Shown piece after piece: positions 25,646 through 34,377 of a stretch of 45,177 nt of DNA. Within the stretch, counting starts at the first letter, position 1; each line of letters begins with the position of its first letter. Origin of the DNA: Candidatus Gastranaerophilales bacterium Zag_111 (GTDB taxonomy: Bacteria; Cyanobacteriota; Vampirovibrionia; Gastranaerophilales; Gastranaerophilaceae); assembly GCA_001899395.1 (NCBI GenBank), contig MOYD01000060.1:1-45177 (forward strand), given 5' to 3'. Both the position numbers and the translations under genes were made by a program. The notes below the pieces were generated by a model. It was not told where the DNA came from, made no database searches, and saw only the letters and a program-made list of their open reading frames with translations.

Positions 25646-26665
25646 ATGTCTGTTATTGAAGAAATGACCTACCCTCAGCTTGAAAAAGCGATTAACCCGA
25701 CACATGATATAAAACTCTTTGCAGGGCGTTCTAACCCTAAATTAGCTCAAGAAATCGCTGACTATTTGGGAACTTCAGTTGGTCCTATGGTTGTAAAAAA
25801 CTTTGCGGACGGTGAAATTTATGTCCAAGTCAAAGAAAGCGTCCGCGGAGACGATGTCTTTATCATCCAGCCGGTTTGCAACCCTGTTAATGAAAATCTT
25901 ATGGAATTATTAATTATTATTGACGCCTTCAAACGCGCCAGCGCAAAAACAATTACCGCTGTAATTCCATACTATGGCTACGCAAGACAGGACAGAAAAA
26001 CATCAGGTCGTGAAGCAATTACGGCAAAACTTGTTGCAGACCTTCTCACAACCGCCGGTGCGGACAGAGTGCTTGCTATGGACTTACACACCGGTCAAAT
26101 TCAAGGATTTTTTAACATTCTGGTTGACCATATTTTTGCAACCAATGTTCTTGTTAATTACATAAAATCATTAAATATCAACCCTGACGATATGGTTGCA
26201 GTATCGCCTGATATGGGCGGCGCAAACAGAACACGCCATTTTGCAAAAAAACTTGATTGTCCGATTGCAATCATAGACAAACGTCGCGACAAACACAACG
26301 AAGCAATCGCAACAAACGTAATAGGCGATGTGGAAGGCAAAGTTTGTCTGATGTTTGACGATATTATTGACACAGCAGGCACAATCTGTGAAGCTTCAAA
26401 ACTTCTAAAATCAAAAGGCGCAAAAGAAATCTACGTTGGCGCAACACACCCTGTATTTTCAGGTCCTGCAGTTGAACGCCTTGGCTCAGCACCGATTACA
26501 GAATGTATTGTAACAAACACAATCCCGCTTGATATGAGCAAGATGCCATCTAACATTAAGCAAATTTCTGTTGCACCGCTCCTTGCTCAAGCAATATCAA
26601 GAATTCATGATGATGAGTCCGTAAGTTCTTTATTCGGATTTGAAAAAGAAATGCAGGTTAGCTAA
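25646..26665 (+). CDS. prs: Ribose-phosphate pyrophosphokinase
   Basis: Makes PRPP from ribose-5-phosphate and ATP for purine, pyrimidine, His and Trp synthesis. Motifs: KLFAGRSNPKLAQEIADYLG, FADGEIYVQ, IPYYGYARQDRK (ATP-binding flexible loop), MDLHTGQIQGFF and the PRPP loop LMFDDIIDTAGTI. Length 339 aa includes a ~20-aa N-terminal extension compared with E. coli Prs. Followed by a perfect hairpin at 26703-26732. Confidence 0.97.
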   Translation: MSVIEEMTYPQLEKAINPTHDIKLFAGRSNPKLAQEIADYLGTSVGPMVVKNFADGEIYVQVKESVRGDDVFIIQPVCNPVNENLMELLIIIDAFKRASAKTITAVIPYYGYARQDRKTSGREAITAKLVADLLTTAGADRVLAMDLHTGQIQGFFNILVDHIFATNVLVNYIKSLNINPDDMVAVSPDMGGANRTRHFAKKLDCPIAIIDKRRDKHNEAIATNVIGDVEGKVCLMFDDIIDTAGTICEASKLLKSKGAKEIYVGATHPVFSGPAVERLGSAPITECIVTNTIPLDMSKMPSNIKQISVAPLLAQAISRIHDDESVSSLFGFEKEMQVS

Positions 26666-26702
26666 AGACTTTTTATAAATCACTGGAAGATGAAAAAGAG
26701 GG

Positions 26703-26732
26703 TGACGCAAAGGTTTTCAAACCTTTGCGTCA
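26703..26732 (+). terminator. Strong hairpin after prs
   Basis: A 12-bp perfect stem TGACGCAAAGGT/ACCTTTGCGTCA with a 6-nt loop. No long T-run follows on the plus strand (TTCCTAT), so it may end or stabilise the prs mRNA rather than act as a classic intrinsic terminator. Confidence 0.6.
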
Positions 26733-26773
26733 TTCCTATCTACACCAAACAGATGAGATTTTAAAAGCTTTAC

Positions 26774-26800
26774 TAAAGAAACAAAAATCTTTGCCGATAC
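26774..26800 (+). promoter_or_regulatory. Sigma-28 (FliA)-like promoter of a small RNA
   Basis: TAAAGAAA (26774-26781), 11-nt spacer, GCCGATAC (26793-26800). The spacing is exactly the E. coli FliA optimum and the core TAAAG and GCCGATA letters match. No coding gene follows on this strand; a hairpin/terminator unit does. Confidence 0.65.
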
Positions 26801-26805
26801 TAATA

Positions 26806-26887
26806 ACATAGATATGAAAAGCGAAAGTTTTTCATACCTCCTCCCCAAGTCTGGTAGCCGTTCTTTTTTAAAAGACGGCTTTTTTTT
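26806..26887 (+). ncRNA. Candidate small RNA with exposed CCTCCTCCCC (Yfr1-like layout)
   Basis: After the sigma-28-like promoter comes a 10-bp hairpin (26813-26822 with 26827-26836) closed by a GAAA tetraloop. Then come the unpaired pyrimidine segment CCTCCTCCCC (26837-26846), a short linker and a second hairpin AGCCGT/ACGGCT (26856-26880), followed by eight T. Two hairpins framing a CU-rich single strand that can pair with Shine-Dalgarno sequences is the architecture of cyanobacterial Yfr1. The sequence differs, so homology is not claimed. The 5' end is estimated at about 26806; the T-run overlaps the rex stop on the other strand. Confidence 0.6.
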
Positions 26888-27500
26888 ATATCTTATAAGT
26901 GAACTGCAAAAAATTTCCCATAAGGTTTTCGTTCCAAACCTGAATATCATCAGGAACATCAAGAACCACCGGAGTAAAATTCCAGATATATTTAAGGTTT
27001 GATTTAACAATATGTTCCGCGGTTTTTTGGGCGTATTTCCCCGGAACCGTAAGTATTGCTATTTCTACACCATGTTTTTTTGCAGCCTGCTCAAGATTTT
27101 TTATATCAAGAATTTTTTTATTATTAATTTCAGTGCCGATTTTTTTGCTGTCATTATCAAAAAGCCCGATTATATTAAATCCGTAACTTGCAAAATTATC
27201 GTACTTTGCAAGCGCCATACCAAGATTTCCGGCACCGATAATATAAGCTTTTTTTGTTTTTGCAAAACCAAGAGTTGTTTCAATGGATTTTTTTAACTCT
27301 CTAACAATGTATCCTACGCGGGATTTACCTGAATTATTGAGCAAATTAATGTCTTTTCGCACCTGAGAATCATCAATATGCAAAAGTGTTGCGATTTGTT
27401 TACTTGAAATATACTCATTCCCTTTGCTTATAAAATCCTGTAAAATACAGTGATACAGCGTCAACCGGTTAATCACTTTTTCTGAAATTTTTTTATCCAT
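26886..27500 (-). CDS. rex: Redox-sensing transcriptional repressor Rex
   Basis: Rex binds NADH through a Rossmann domain and leaves DNA when NADH rises. The N-terminal winged helix (ISSKQIATLLHIDDSQVRKD, 31-50) is followed by RVGYIVREL and the GAGNLG nucleotide loop (89-94), FASYGFNIIGLFDND and the C-terminal WNFTPVVL. Length about 204 aa from ATG 27500 is standard. I chose this ATG, since the upstream in-frame codon at 27569 lies inside ybgC. TATAAT lies exactly 6 nt before ATG with no ribosome site, so it is probably leaderless. No full TTGTGA-N6-TCACAA Rex site is seen upstream. Confidence 0.95.
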   Translation of the reverse strand: MDKKISEKVINRLTLYHCILQDFISKGNEYISSKQIATLLHIDDSQVRKDINLLNNSGKSRVGYIVRELKKSIETTLGFAKTKKAYIIGAGNLGMALAKYDNFASYGFNIIGLFDNDSKKIGTEINNKKILDIKNLEQAAKKHGVEIAILTVPGKYAQKTAEHIVKSNLKYIWNFTPVVLDVPDDIQVWNENLMGNFLQFTYKI

Positions 27501-27506
27501 AAGTTT

Positions 27507-27539
27507 ATTATACATTAATCTGATTTTTAATGGTATAAT
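27507..27539. promoter_or_regulatory. Back-to-back -10 boxes of rex and ybgC
   Basis: TATAAT for rex (minus, 27512-27507, 6 nt before its ATG) and TATAAT for ybgC (plus, 27534-27539, 9 nt before its ATG) lie within 33 bp. The whole divergent intergenic gap is only 48 bp, so the two promoters must overlap and compete. No clear -35 pairs are seen. Confidence 0.5.
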
Positions 27540-27548
27540 CAATTTATT

Positions 27549-27971
27549 ATGAAACATACATTTGAACAAAAAGTTTTTTACTCAGACACAGACGCCTACG
27601 GCGTTGTCTGGCACGGGTCATATTTAAGATGGCTTGAAATGGGACGGGTAGGATTGTGCGAAATGATGGGACACAATCTAAATGATTTAATCTCCCAAAG
27701 TATTGTACTGCCGGTTGTAAACCTTAATATTAAGTACAAATCTTCCGCAAAACTTGAAGATGAAATGATTATTGAAACAGAAATTTCTGAGTTTAAAGGA
27801 TTTAGCGTAACATTTAAACAGCGCATTTTATCAAAACAAACCCGCAAAAACTACATCGAAGCAGATGTTGTGGTTGTTGCAATTGATAACGACGGTAAAC
27901 TTTACAGAAGGATGCCTGAAGTCCTTGCTAAATCGTTTGAAGAGGCACTGAAATGTCCGGCACTCGTCTAA
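27549..27971 (+). CDS. ybgC: YbgC-type acyl-CoA thioesterase
   Basis: Hot-dog-fold enzyme hydrolysing short-chain acyl-CoA. The signature FYSDTDAYGVVWHGSYLRWL (10-29) with the catalytic Asp and the ExxR after it is clear; length 140 aa is normal. It is first in a ybgC-rluB-coaE operon, overlapping rluB by 19 nt. Confidence 0.93.
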   Translation: MKHTFEQKVFYSDTDAYGVVWHGSYLRWLEMGRVGLCEMMGHNLNDLISQSIVLPVVNLNIKYKSSAKLEDEMIIETEISEFKGFSVTFKQRILSKQTRKNYIEADVVVVAIDNDGKLYRRMPEVLAKSFEEALKCPALV

Positions 27972-28690
27972 ATAAATACATTGCATCCGCGGGAATTTGT
28001 TCACGCCGCAAGGCTGATGAACTAATTGAAGCCGGCGCAGTAATGGTAAACGGCAAAAAAGTCACAGAACTTGGCTACAGCGTACAACCAAAAGATAAGG
28101 TTTTTGTTGAAGGCAAACTTATTCACCCTGTAAAACACGAATACTACAGGTTTTACAAGCCTGCCGGATATATCACAACAGCAGAGGACGAAAAAGGAAG
28201 AAAAACCATTTATGACTTACTTCCTGAAAACCTGCACCACCTAAAACCCGTAGGACGTCTGGATAAAGACTCTACAGGTCTGATTATTTTAACCAACGAC
28301 GGCGAGTTAATAAACGAATTAACCCACCCCTCAGCCAAGGTTCCAAAGTTATACAGAGTTGCAATAAACGGCAAAATAACCCAAAACGATATCGACAAAA
28401 TGTACAAAGGCATTGAAATCGAGCCGGGCAAAACAGCCTATGCGCAAGTAGATGTCTTAGAAATCGATAACAAAAGTACGGTTATGGAAATCCTGCTTCA
28501 TCAGGGTTTAAACAGACAAATTCGTAAGATGTTCGCATTCTTAGGCTTTGAAGTTGTTTCGCTCAAACGAATTCAGCACGCAACAATTACTCTTGCCGGA
28601 CTGAAACGCGGCGATGTAAAACCAATAAAACCAAGACAAATTAAAGATTTAAGAAACTTTTTAAACAAAATTGCAGGTCAAAATGCTTAA
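27953..28690 (+). CDS. rRNA pseudouridine synthase, RluB/RsuA family
   Basis: Isomerises a uridine in rRNA. The N-terminal S4 RNA-binding domain (LNKYIASAGICSRRKADELI) is followed by the catalytic domain with GRLDKDSTGLIILTNDGEL (101-119; Asp104 is the catalytic residue) and GLNRQIRKMFAFLG. Length 245 aa matches RluB/RluE/RsuA; the exact site (23S 2605 for RluB) is not certain. Start overlaps ybgC and its end overlaps coaE. Confidence 0.92.
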   Translation: MSGTRLNKYIASAGICSRRKADELIEAGAVMVNGKKVTELGYSVQPKDKVFVEGKLIHPVKHEYYRFYKPAGYITTAEDEKGRKTIYDLLPENLHHLKPVGRLDKDSTGLIILTNDGELINELTHPSAKVPKLYRVAINGKITQNDIDKMYKGIEIEPGKTAYAQVDVLEIDNKSTVMEILLHQGLNRQIRKMFAFLGFEVVSLKRIQHATITLAGLKRGDVKPIKPRQIKDLRNFLNKIAGQNA

Positions 28691-29255
28691 AATTGCTATA
28701 ACAGGAAACATCGCAAGCGGCAAAACAGAAGTCCAACACGTACTTGTAAATCTTGGCTATGACGTTTTAGACACAGATATAGTCTGCCATGAACTCTTAG
28801 ACTCAAACGTTGAACTTGAAGAGGCTTTTTCAGAGTTTGATGTGTTTGAAGAGGGTAAAATTTCACGTGAAAAACTTGGACACCTTGTATTTTCCAACCC
28901 GGAACTCAAAAAACAACTTGAAGACATTCTATATCCTGATTTAATTTGCGAAATAAAAGCATTTTTTGAAGCAAATTCAGATAAAAAACTTGTTTTTGTG
29001 GCAATTCCGCAACTGTTTGAAGCCGGAATGGAAAATTTGTTTGACAGAATTTTTCTGGTCTATTGCGAAGATAATATCAGACTTGAACGACTTATGAAAC
29101 GCAACAATTTCACCAAAGAATACGCCCAAACCCGTATAAATTCACAACTTAGCCAGGATGAAAAACTCATAAAATCACACCTTGTTTTTTATAACAACGG
29201 TGATATCGAACAAATTAAGGCAGTCGTCCCTATACTAATTGAACAAATCCGGTAA
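28683..29255 (+). CDS. coaE: Dephospho-CoA kinase
   Basis: Last step of CoA synthesis, phosphorylating the 3'-OH of dephospho-CoA. The P-loop GNIASGKTEV is at 8-17 (GxxxSGK[ST]), then DTDIVCHELL, and RLERLMKRNN in the lid. Length 190 aa. I chose ATG at 28683 over a TTG at 28671; it overlaps the rluB stop by 8 nt. It is convergent with the CHAP gene, overlapping by 26 nt. Confidence 0.94.
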   Translation: MLKIAITGNIASGKTEVQHVLVNLGYDVLDTDIVCHELLDSNVELEEAFSEFDVFEEGKISREKLGHLVFSNPELKKQLEDILYPDLICEIKAFFEANSDKKLVFVAIPQLFEAGMENLFDRIFLVYCEDNIRLERLMKRNNFTKEYAQTRINSQLSQDEKLIKSHLVFYNNGDIEQIKAVVPILIEQIR

Positions 29256-30027
29256 TATCCTTATGGTTAGGTGAATAGGTTTGCCTTACAACACAGTCGT
29301 TACCGTTCACCTTAACATTACCTTCTATTGTCTCAAAAGAGCCGTCATCGTTGACTTTCGAGACAATTCCGGTGTGTGATGCACCGTTTTCACGAAGTAT
29401 CAAAATATCACCGGGCTTGACTTTATTTTTAATTATTTGCGCTTTGTTTGACTTTCCGGCAGTTTGCAGCATGACATTGTTTGCGATTGCCCACTGCTTA
29501 ATATTTTCAACCCTATGATTTCCAAAATCGTCCGGTATTTGCCTGCCTTTTGCCTTATAACTTTCTTTTATCACGTACGTGACAAAATCAGCGCACCATT
29601 CGGGACTGTCCGAAAACTTTTTATATGACTCGTCTTTTTCGTTGTACCCAAGATACTTTTCAGCATTTTTCACAAAACTTCGCCGCAACTGCACGTTTTT
29701 ATCAGGTTTTACCTTAGAGTTACTCTCAACTTTAGACTTTGTCTTAACCTTAGAAACCTTTTCTTTCTTTGCAAGCAAAGATTTCTTACCCGTAAAATTA
29801 TATACCGGATAAGTTACCATCGGGTTTGATATCCAGCCGTCATTTTTTCTGCCGGCACCCCACCCATACCAGCCGGTAAACAAACTGCCGGAATTACTTT
29901 TTCCTGAGCCAAAGTTGTACACCGGATAAGGTATCCAGTTATATTTAAACCTACTATAATAATCTGTTAGCACCGAATTAACGTCCGTGTAATACGTTAT
30001 CGGGCTGAAAAATTCATATCCGTTCAT
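29230..30027 (-). CDS. CHAP-domain (amidase/endopeptidase-like) protein
   Basis: The C-terminal ~150 residues form a CHAP/NlpC-like papain-fold hydrolase: SPEWCADFVTYV with Cys145, GASHTGIVSKV with His218 and ETIEGN with Glu235/Asn237. These cleave peptidoglycan peptides or amides. The N-terminal 80 residues are Tyr/Trp/Asn-rich with YPVYNF repeated at 34-39 and 73-78, followed by a Lys-rich linker. No signal peptide is seen, which is unusual for a wall hydrolase. Ribosome site AGGGGAAA precedes ATG. Confidence 0.85.
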   Translation of the reverse strand: MNGYEFFSPITYYTDVNSVLTDYYSRFKYNWIPYPVYNFGSGKSNSGSLFTGWYGWGAGRKNDGWISNPMVTYPVYNFTGKKSLLAKKEKVSKVKTKSKVESNSKVKPDKNVQLRRSFVKNAEKYLGYNEKDESYKKFSDSPEWCADFVTYVIKESYKAKGRQIPDDFGNHRVENIKQWAIANNVMLQTAGKSNKAQIIKNKVKPGDILILRENGASHTGIVSKVNDDGSFETIEGNVKVNGNDCVVRQTYSPNHKDITGFVQLV

Positions 30028-30103
30028 TTTCCCCTGTCTATTTTCTCCTATATTTATATAAAGTTTTTTGACAGAGAAAAATTGCGTTTTTTGTTAATTA
30101 TTT

Positions 30104-31924
30104 TTAAGCATTCATTAATTGTTGATTTTTAAACTGCATTTCATAAAGGTGTTTGTAATTACCGTCCGCAATTGTCATAAGCTCATTATGCGTACCAAGT
30201 TCAACAAGTTCGCCTTCATTAATAACCGCAATTCTATCAGCATTATTAATTGTCGACAGTCTATGTGCAATCACAAAAACAGTCTTATTCTGCATAAGAT
30301 TATCCAAAGCCTTTTGAACAATTGCCTCAGATTCATTGTCAAGCGCAGATGTTGCTTCATCAAGAATTACAATCGGTGCATTTTTAATCATCGCCCGCGC
30401 AATTGCAACCCTTTGCCGCTGACCGCCGGATAACGACGCCCCGCGCTCCCCGACATATGTATCAATCCCGTTTTCTAAAGTTGATAAAAATTCATCAAGA
30501 TGTGCCATTTTCACAACCGTTTCAAGTTCAAAATCAGACGCATCTTCTTTTCCCATCAAAATATTTTCACGAATTGTGCCGGAAAACAAGAAATTATCCT
30601 GAAAAACGAACGAAATATTATCCCTTAATGAATTTATTTCAATATCCTTAATCTCAACATTATCAAATTTTATCGCTCCGCTTTTAATATCATAAAACCT
30701 TGGCAAAAGATTAACCGTTGTACTTTTTCCGCCGCCTGAATTTCCGACAAGTGCAATCGTTTCGCCTTTATTAACATGAAGCGTAAAATCTTTAAGCACC
30801 GGAACACCTTCCTCATACTCAAAATAAACATGCTCAAAATCAATTGAAGATTTAAGTCCGGACATTTTAAGTGCATTTTCTTTGTTTTTAATATGCGGAA
30901 CAAGGTCAAACAACTCAAACACACGCCCAAGCGCAACAAACGTTGTCTGCAAATCAGTCAAAGTCCTTCCTAAATCCTTAACCGGTTTATATAAAAGTAA
31001 AAGCGAAGTCACAAACGATGCAAAACTTCCTGCCGTCATCTGCCCGCTTATAATCAAATGGTTGCCGTAAAACATAACAAGCGCAATACCGATTGAGCAA
31101 ATAAAATACATTATAGGCGACATCCAGCCAACACGCTTAGTCAACGAAATCGTAAGGTCAAACTGCTCTTTTATCTGGTGTTCAAATTTAGTATTTTGAA
31201 GTTTTTGCAGATTGTAAGCCGTCATAATCTTATTCCCTGCAAAAGTTTCATTAAAGTTTGTTGTCATATCACCGCCAACAACCATTGTCGCATTCGAGAC
31301 TTTTTTAATTTTCTTTCTGATAAGCGTAACAGGCGTAATCGCAATTGCCATAATGCCAACCCCGATTATCGCAAGCTTCCACGAGTTATAAAGCAGCACA
31401 CAAACAAGTCCTACAATTCCAAAACTTGTCATAATAAAACTTTTAATCGTGTTTATAATATTTTTCGATGCAGTTTCAGGGTCAGTAAAAAACCTTGTAA
31501 GAACAATGCCGGAAGAATTTATGTCATAAAATTTAGAATCAAGAGAGGTAAGTTTTCGGAACAACTCGACCTTCAACGAATTAGAAATTTTGTTCCCTGT
31601 CCAATCTGTCAGATAATTGTTTGTGTACTTTAAAAGCCCCTGCACAAGAGCAAAAAGAACAATCCCAAAAGGAATAATTAAAGCCAGCAGGTTTTGTTCA
31701 ATCGAAATTCCTGCAAATTCCCAGCTTTTACCGTTTATAACACAGTCCATATATGGTTTTAGAGCATAAGCAACGACCGCATCCAAAAGCCCCAAAGGAA
31801 TTGCAATAATCATATTTAAAACAATCCGCCCAATATGCGGTTTCAAAAACGGTGCAATTTTATTTACCAAATAACCATATCTAAATGCGTCTTTTGACAG
31901 CGTATCTTTTAATTTATACTCCAT
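30104..31924 (-). CDS. ABC exporter, MsbA-like half transporter
   Basis: Residues ~1-340 hold six membrane segments (type IV ABC fold). Residues ~360-606 are the nucleotide-binding domain with Walker A GNSGGGKST (about 395), VFQDNFLFSGTIRENIL, signature LSGGQRQRVAIARAMI, Walker B IVILDEATSALD and VIAHRLSTI. The family exports lipid A/lipid-linked or hydrophobic compounds as a homodimer; MsbA function is likely but not certain. Length 606 aa is standard. Ribosome site AAGGGGAT lies about 10 nt before ATG. Confidence 0.9.
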   Translation of the reverse strand: MEYKLKDTLSKDAFRYGYLVNKIAPFLKPHIGRIVLNMIIAIPLGLLDAVVAYALKPYMDCVINGKSWEFAGISIEQNLLALIIPFGIVLFALVQGLLKYTNNYLTDWTGNKISNSLKVELFRKLTSLDSKFYDINSSGIVLTRFFTDPETASKNIINTIKSFIMTSFGIVGLVCVLLYNSWKLAIIGVGIMAIAITPVTLIRKKIKKVSNATMVVGGDMTTNFNETFAGNKIMTAYNLQKLQNTKFEHQIKEQFDLTISLTKRVGWMSPIMYFICSIGIALVMFYGNHLIISGQMTAGSFASFVTSLLLLYKPVKDLGRTLTDLQTTFVALGRVFELFDLVPHIKNKENALKMSGLKSSIDFEHVYFEYEEGVPVLKDFTLHVNKGETIALVGNSGGGKSTTVNLLPRFYDIKSGAIKFDNVEIKDIEINSLRDNISFVFQDNFLFSGTIRENILMGKEDASDFELETVVKMAHLDEFLSTLENGIDTYVGERGASLSGGQRQRVAIARAMIKNAPIVILDEATSALDNESEAIVQKALDNLMQNKTVFVIAHRLSTINNADRIAVINEGELVELGTHNELMTIADGNYKHLYEMQFKNQQLMNA

Positions 31925-31971
31925 AAAACTCTTATCCCCTTTTTACTTATTATCACATAAACAAACAGGTT

Positions 31972-32949
31972 TTACAAATTGCTTACAATATCTGTTATTT
32001 CGCAAATTTTTTTGTCGTCCATTCTGTGACCGCCCTTTGGTATTACTCTGTAAGTTCTGAGATTAGGTATGGACTTAGTAAGTTCTGTTACTTTTGAAGT
32101 TCTGATATACCTGTCATTTTTCCCCTGAACAATGTAAGTTGCAGTATAATTTTCGCTCAAATACTTTTTAATATTAAATATCTTTGAATACTGTTCACCA
32201 AAAGACGGAATATATTTTATCATTCTCATTTCTTTTTTGTACTTTTTAGGGTGTTTTATAACATTTTTCAACCAGAATTCCAGAGAGGTAAGCGGCGAAA
32301 CAAGAATTTGAAACGCAAAATTCTGAATACTGGAAACCCTTGCAGCAACATAACCGCCAAAACTGTGCCCAATAAGCCCGACAGTATGGGCACCTTTTGA
32401 GTTCAACAAATATCTGTAAGCAGCTTCAACATCTTGCACAATATCGTTTTCATTAATGTGTTTTGAGGGTTTATTTTTGCCATACCCTCTGTAATCAATA
32501 GCCAAAACCCCGTAATCCGTTTGAGCTAAAGCTTTGTATAAGGGTTGATTACTTGTGATATTATGGGAAAATCCATGCAAAAAAATAACATATTGACGTG
32601 AATTTTTTGGATTAATATCCAGTGCGTTTATTTCTTCTCTGCCGGTAACCGGAATTTTAATTTCTTTTGTAAATTTTTCTAATTCATTGTCAAGTTGAAT
32701 ATACGGACGTTTTGACCCTCTTATTGAATTCTTATACGCCATATTTTTCATATAGCGGATAAGCAAATCAGAATACGAAAACCTCCCGGAAAAAGAAACG
32801 GGAACAGGTTTATGCAAGACAGTTTTGCTACGTGTAAAACTGTCTTGTGTTAATGGCTTACTGTAAGGCATTAACGCTGCACTGCATTTTTGATTATAAG
32901 AAATCGGCTGTAGCGGCTGCTGCCTAAACCGAACCTTTGCTATTTCCAT
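31972..32949 (-). CDS. Alpha/beta hydrolase (serine aminopeptidase S33-like)
   Basis: After ~100 N-terminal residues rich in Ser/Lys/Tyr, the hydrolase domain shows VIFLHGFSHN (121-130), DYRGYGKN (152-159), the nucleophile elbow GLIGHSFGGYV (191-201, Ser196), YIVQGKNDRYI with the acid, and PKGGHRMDD with the catalytic His near 309. No signal peptide. Substrate unknown. It ends about 48 nt before the ABC exporter on the same strand, so they may be co-transcribed. Confidence 0.85.
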   Translation of the reverse strand: MEIAKVRFRQQPLQPISYNQKCSAALMPYSKPLTQDSFTRSKTVLHKPVPVSFSGRFSYSDLLIRYMKNMAYKNSIRGSKRPYIQLDNELEKFTKEIKIPVTGREEINALDINPKNSRQYVIFLHGFSHNITSNQPLYKALAQTDYGVLAIDYRGYGKNKPSKHINENDIVQDVEAAYRYLLNSKGAHTVGLIGHSFGGYVAARVSSIQNFAFQILVSPLTSLEFWLKNVIKHPKKYKKEMRMIKYIPSFGEQYSKIFNIKKYLSENYTATYIVQGKNDRYIRTSKVTELTKSIPNLRTYRVIPKGGHRMDDKKICEITDIVSNL

Positions 32950-33009
32950 ACGGCATATCCCTTATGGACTAATTTTAACATAAATAAACAGAAATATAAT
33001 AATTCCTTC

Positions 33010-33038
33010 TTGACAATCAGCTAAACTTATTATAAAGT
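33010..33038 (+). promoter_or_regulatory. tRNA-Leu promoter
   Basis: Perfect TTGACA (33010-33015), 17-nt spacer, TAAAGT (33033-33038), 18 nt before the tRNA 5' end. Confidence 0.75.
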
Positions 33039-33055
33039 ATATATACATTCTTCAC

Positions 33056-33137
33056 GGGCGTGTGGTGGAATGGTAGACACGCTAGTCTTAGGAACTAGTG
33101 CGAAAGCATGGGAGTTCGAGTCTCTTCACGCCCACCA
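33056..33137 (+). tRNA. tRNA-Leu(UAG), CCA encoded
   Basis: Acceptor stem GGGCGTG (33056-33062) pairs with CACGCCC (33127-33133), then discriminator A and encoded CCA. The anticodon stem CTAGT/ACTAG holds the loop CTTAGGA, anticodon TAG, reading CUN Leu codons. GAGTTCGAGTC matches the T-arm. At 82 nt, it has the slightly enlarged variable region of tRNA-Leu. tRNA-Leu 3' ends are common integration sites, and an AT-rich accessory block follows directly. Confidence 0.96.
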
Positions 33138-33145
33138 CTATTTAA

Positions 33146-33172
33146 AGAGAGTTTGTTACAACTCTCTTTTTT
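33146..33172 (+). terminator. Rho-independent terminator of tRNA-Leu
   Basis: 8-bp perfect stem AGAGAGTT/AACTCTCT with a 6-nt loop, followed by TTTTT. Confidence 0.85.
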
Positions 33173-33264
33173 AATATTGAAATAGGAGCTTTTCAATGGC
33201 ATTATTTGTTCCTTAATACACCACAATTTTTTATACTAAAATTAATATAAATTTGGAGAGAAAA

Positions 33265-34245
33265 ATGCAACTAGGAAGTGAATTACACCAAGAAATTTTA
33301 AATCTATCAACTGAAATTCTGAATGATATTGAATTAGATAAACTACCATTTGATAAAATTCTTTATAAGGGATTAAAACTTGCAAGACTGAAAAATGATT
33401 TTGAATCAATTTCTTGGTTGAATTATGAACTACAAGGTTATAGTGATGAAAATGATAATTCACCTGAAAAGATTATGGCATTAACAAAGTCTGGAAGATT
33501 TACACATACAATAGACAAAGATGGTGAAAATAAGACGCATTATTATATTAAATCTATTCCTGAAATTGAAGCACAAATTGATAGCACAAAACAAATTATG
33601 AGTAATATAAAACTTCCAACATCTTTTGAAGGGAATATGATTCTACTTGCTATTCAAAACATTGAAGATAGATTAACCAGTAGTCGCAGTTTTATAACAA
33701 GTAATGTTAATGTAATAAATAAAGTTAAATCTAATTTTTACAATTATGTTATTAACATTTACTACGAAACAAAATTCCAAAATTATACCCAAAATCTATT
33801 TACAAATTTAAAAAAAGAAGTTGATGATAAGCTATATGAAATAAACCCAGACATAATAAAACAATTTGTTTCTATATACGATAGATTATCCGCAAATGAT
33901 GAAGTTGAATGGTCTCAAGCAATGTCTACATGTAGAAATGTTATAAAATGTTTTGCTGATAAAGTTTATCCAGCCTCAAATGAAAAATATAAATGTAAAA
34001 ATGGGAAAGAATTAGATATAAAAGATAATCATTATAAAAATAGAATTATTGCCTATATGGATTCAAAAACAAATGGAGATAAAAAAATATTCTTAGAAGC
34101 AAGGTTTTCTGATTTATTAACAAGAATCCAAAAAATACACGATATGTTATCAAATGGCACCCATAATTTGAAATTGAGTTATGCCGACGTGCAAATGTGT
34201 ATTATACAGACTTATTTTTTGCTTGGTGATTTAATAAATCTATAA
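33265..34245 (+). CDS. AbiTii-like protein with C-terminal HEPN-like domain
   Basis: The N-terminal ~60 residues (PFDKILYKGLKLARLKNDFE, SWLNYELQGYSD) match the AbiTii abortive-infection domain pattern. The C-terminal ~100 residues (EWSQAMSTCRNVIKCFADKV, then SNGTHNLKLSYADV and IQTYFLLGDLINL) have the look of a HEPN-type helical RNase/Abi domain with candidate catalytic Arg and His (SNGTHN). Length 326 aa. AT-rich codon use. It sits right after tRNA-Leu and before a methyltransferase/nuclease pair. A phage-abortive role is inferred from fold and context. Ribosome site GGAGAG precedes ATG; a TTG at 33253 is rejected. Confidence 0.7.
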   Translation: MQLGSELHQEILNLSTEILNDIELDKLPFDKILYKGLKLARLKNDFESISWLNYELQGYSDENDNSPEKIMALTKSGRFTHTIDKDGENKTHYYIKSIPEIEAQIDSTKQIMSNIKLPTSFEGNMILLAIQNIEDRLTSSRSFITSNVNVINKVKSNFYNYVINIYYETKFQNYTQNLFTNLKKEVDDKLYEINPDIIKQFVSIYDRLSANDEVEWSQAMSTCRNVIKCFADKVYPASNEKYKCKNGKELDIKDNHYKNRIIAYMDSKTNGDKKIFLEARFSDLLTRIQKIHDMLSNGTHNLKLSYADVQMCIIQTYFLLGDLINL

Positions 34246-34377
34246 GCAAATTTAAGAAATCTTTTATTTATTAAATAAAAAAGCACACATTGAACTCTTT
34301 TTTATTAAACTATCAAACTTTATTTGACATAAATTAAATATTATGTTTTGATTATTAAATAAGACAAGGGGAGCAAT

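Noticed and set aside
26717-27010. Minus-strand open frame beyond rex
   Set aside because: It overlaps the sRNA/terminator region and the rex 3' end in another frame, with no ribosome site or protein-like composition.
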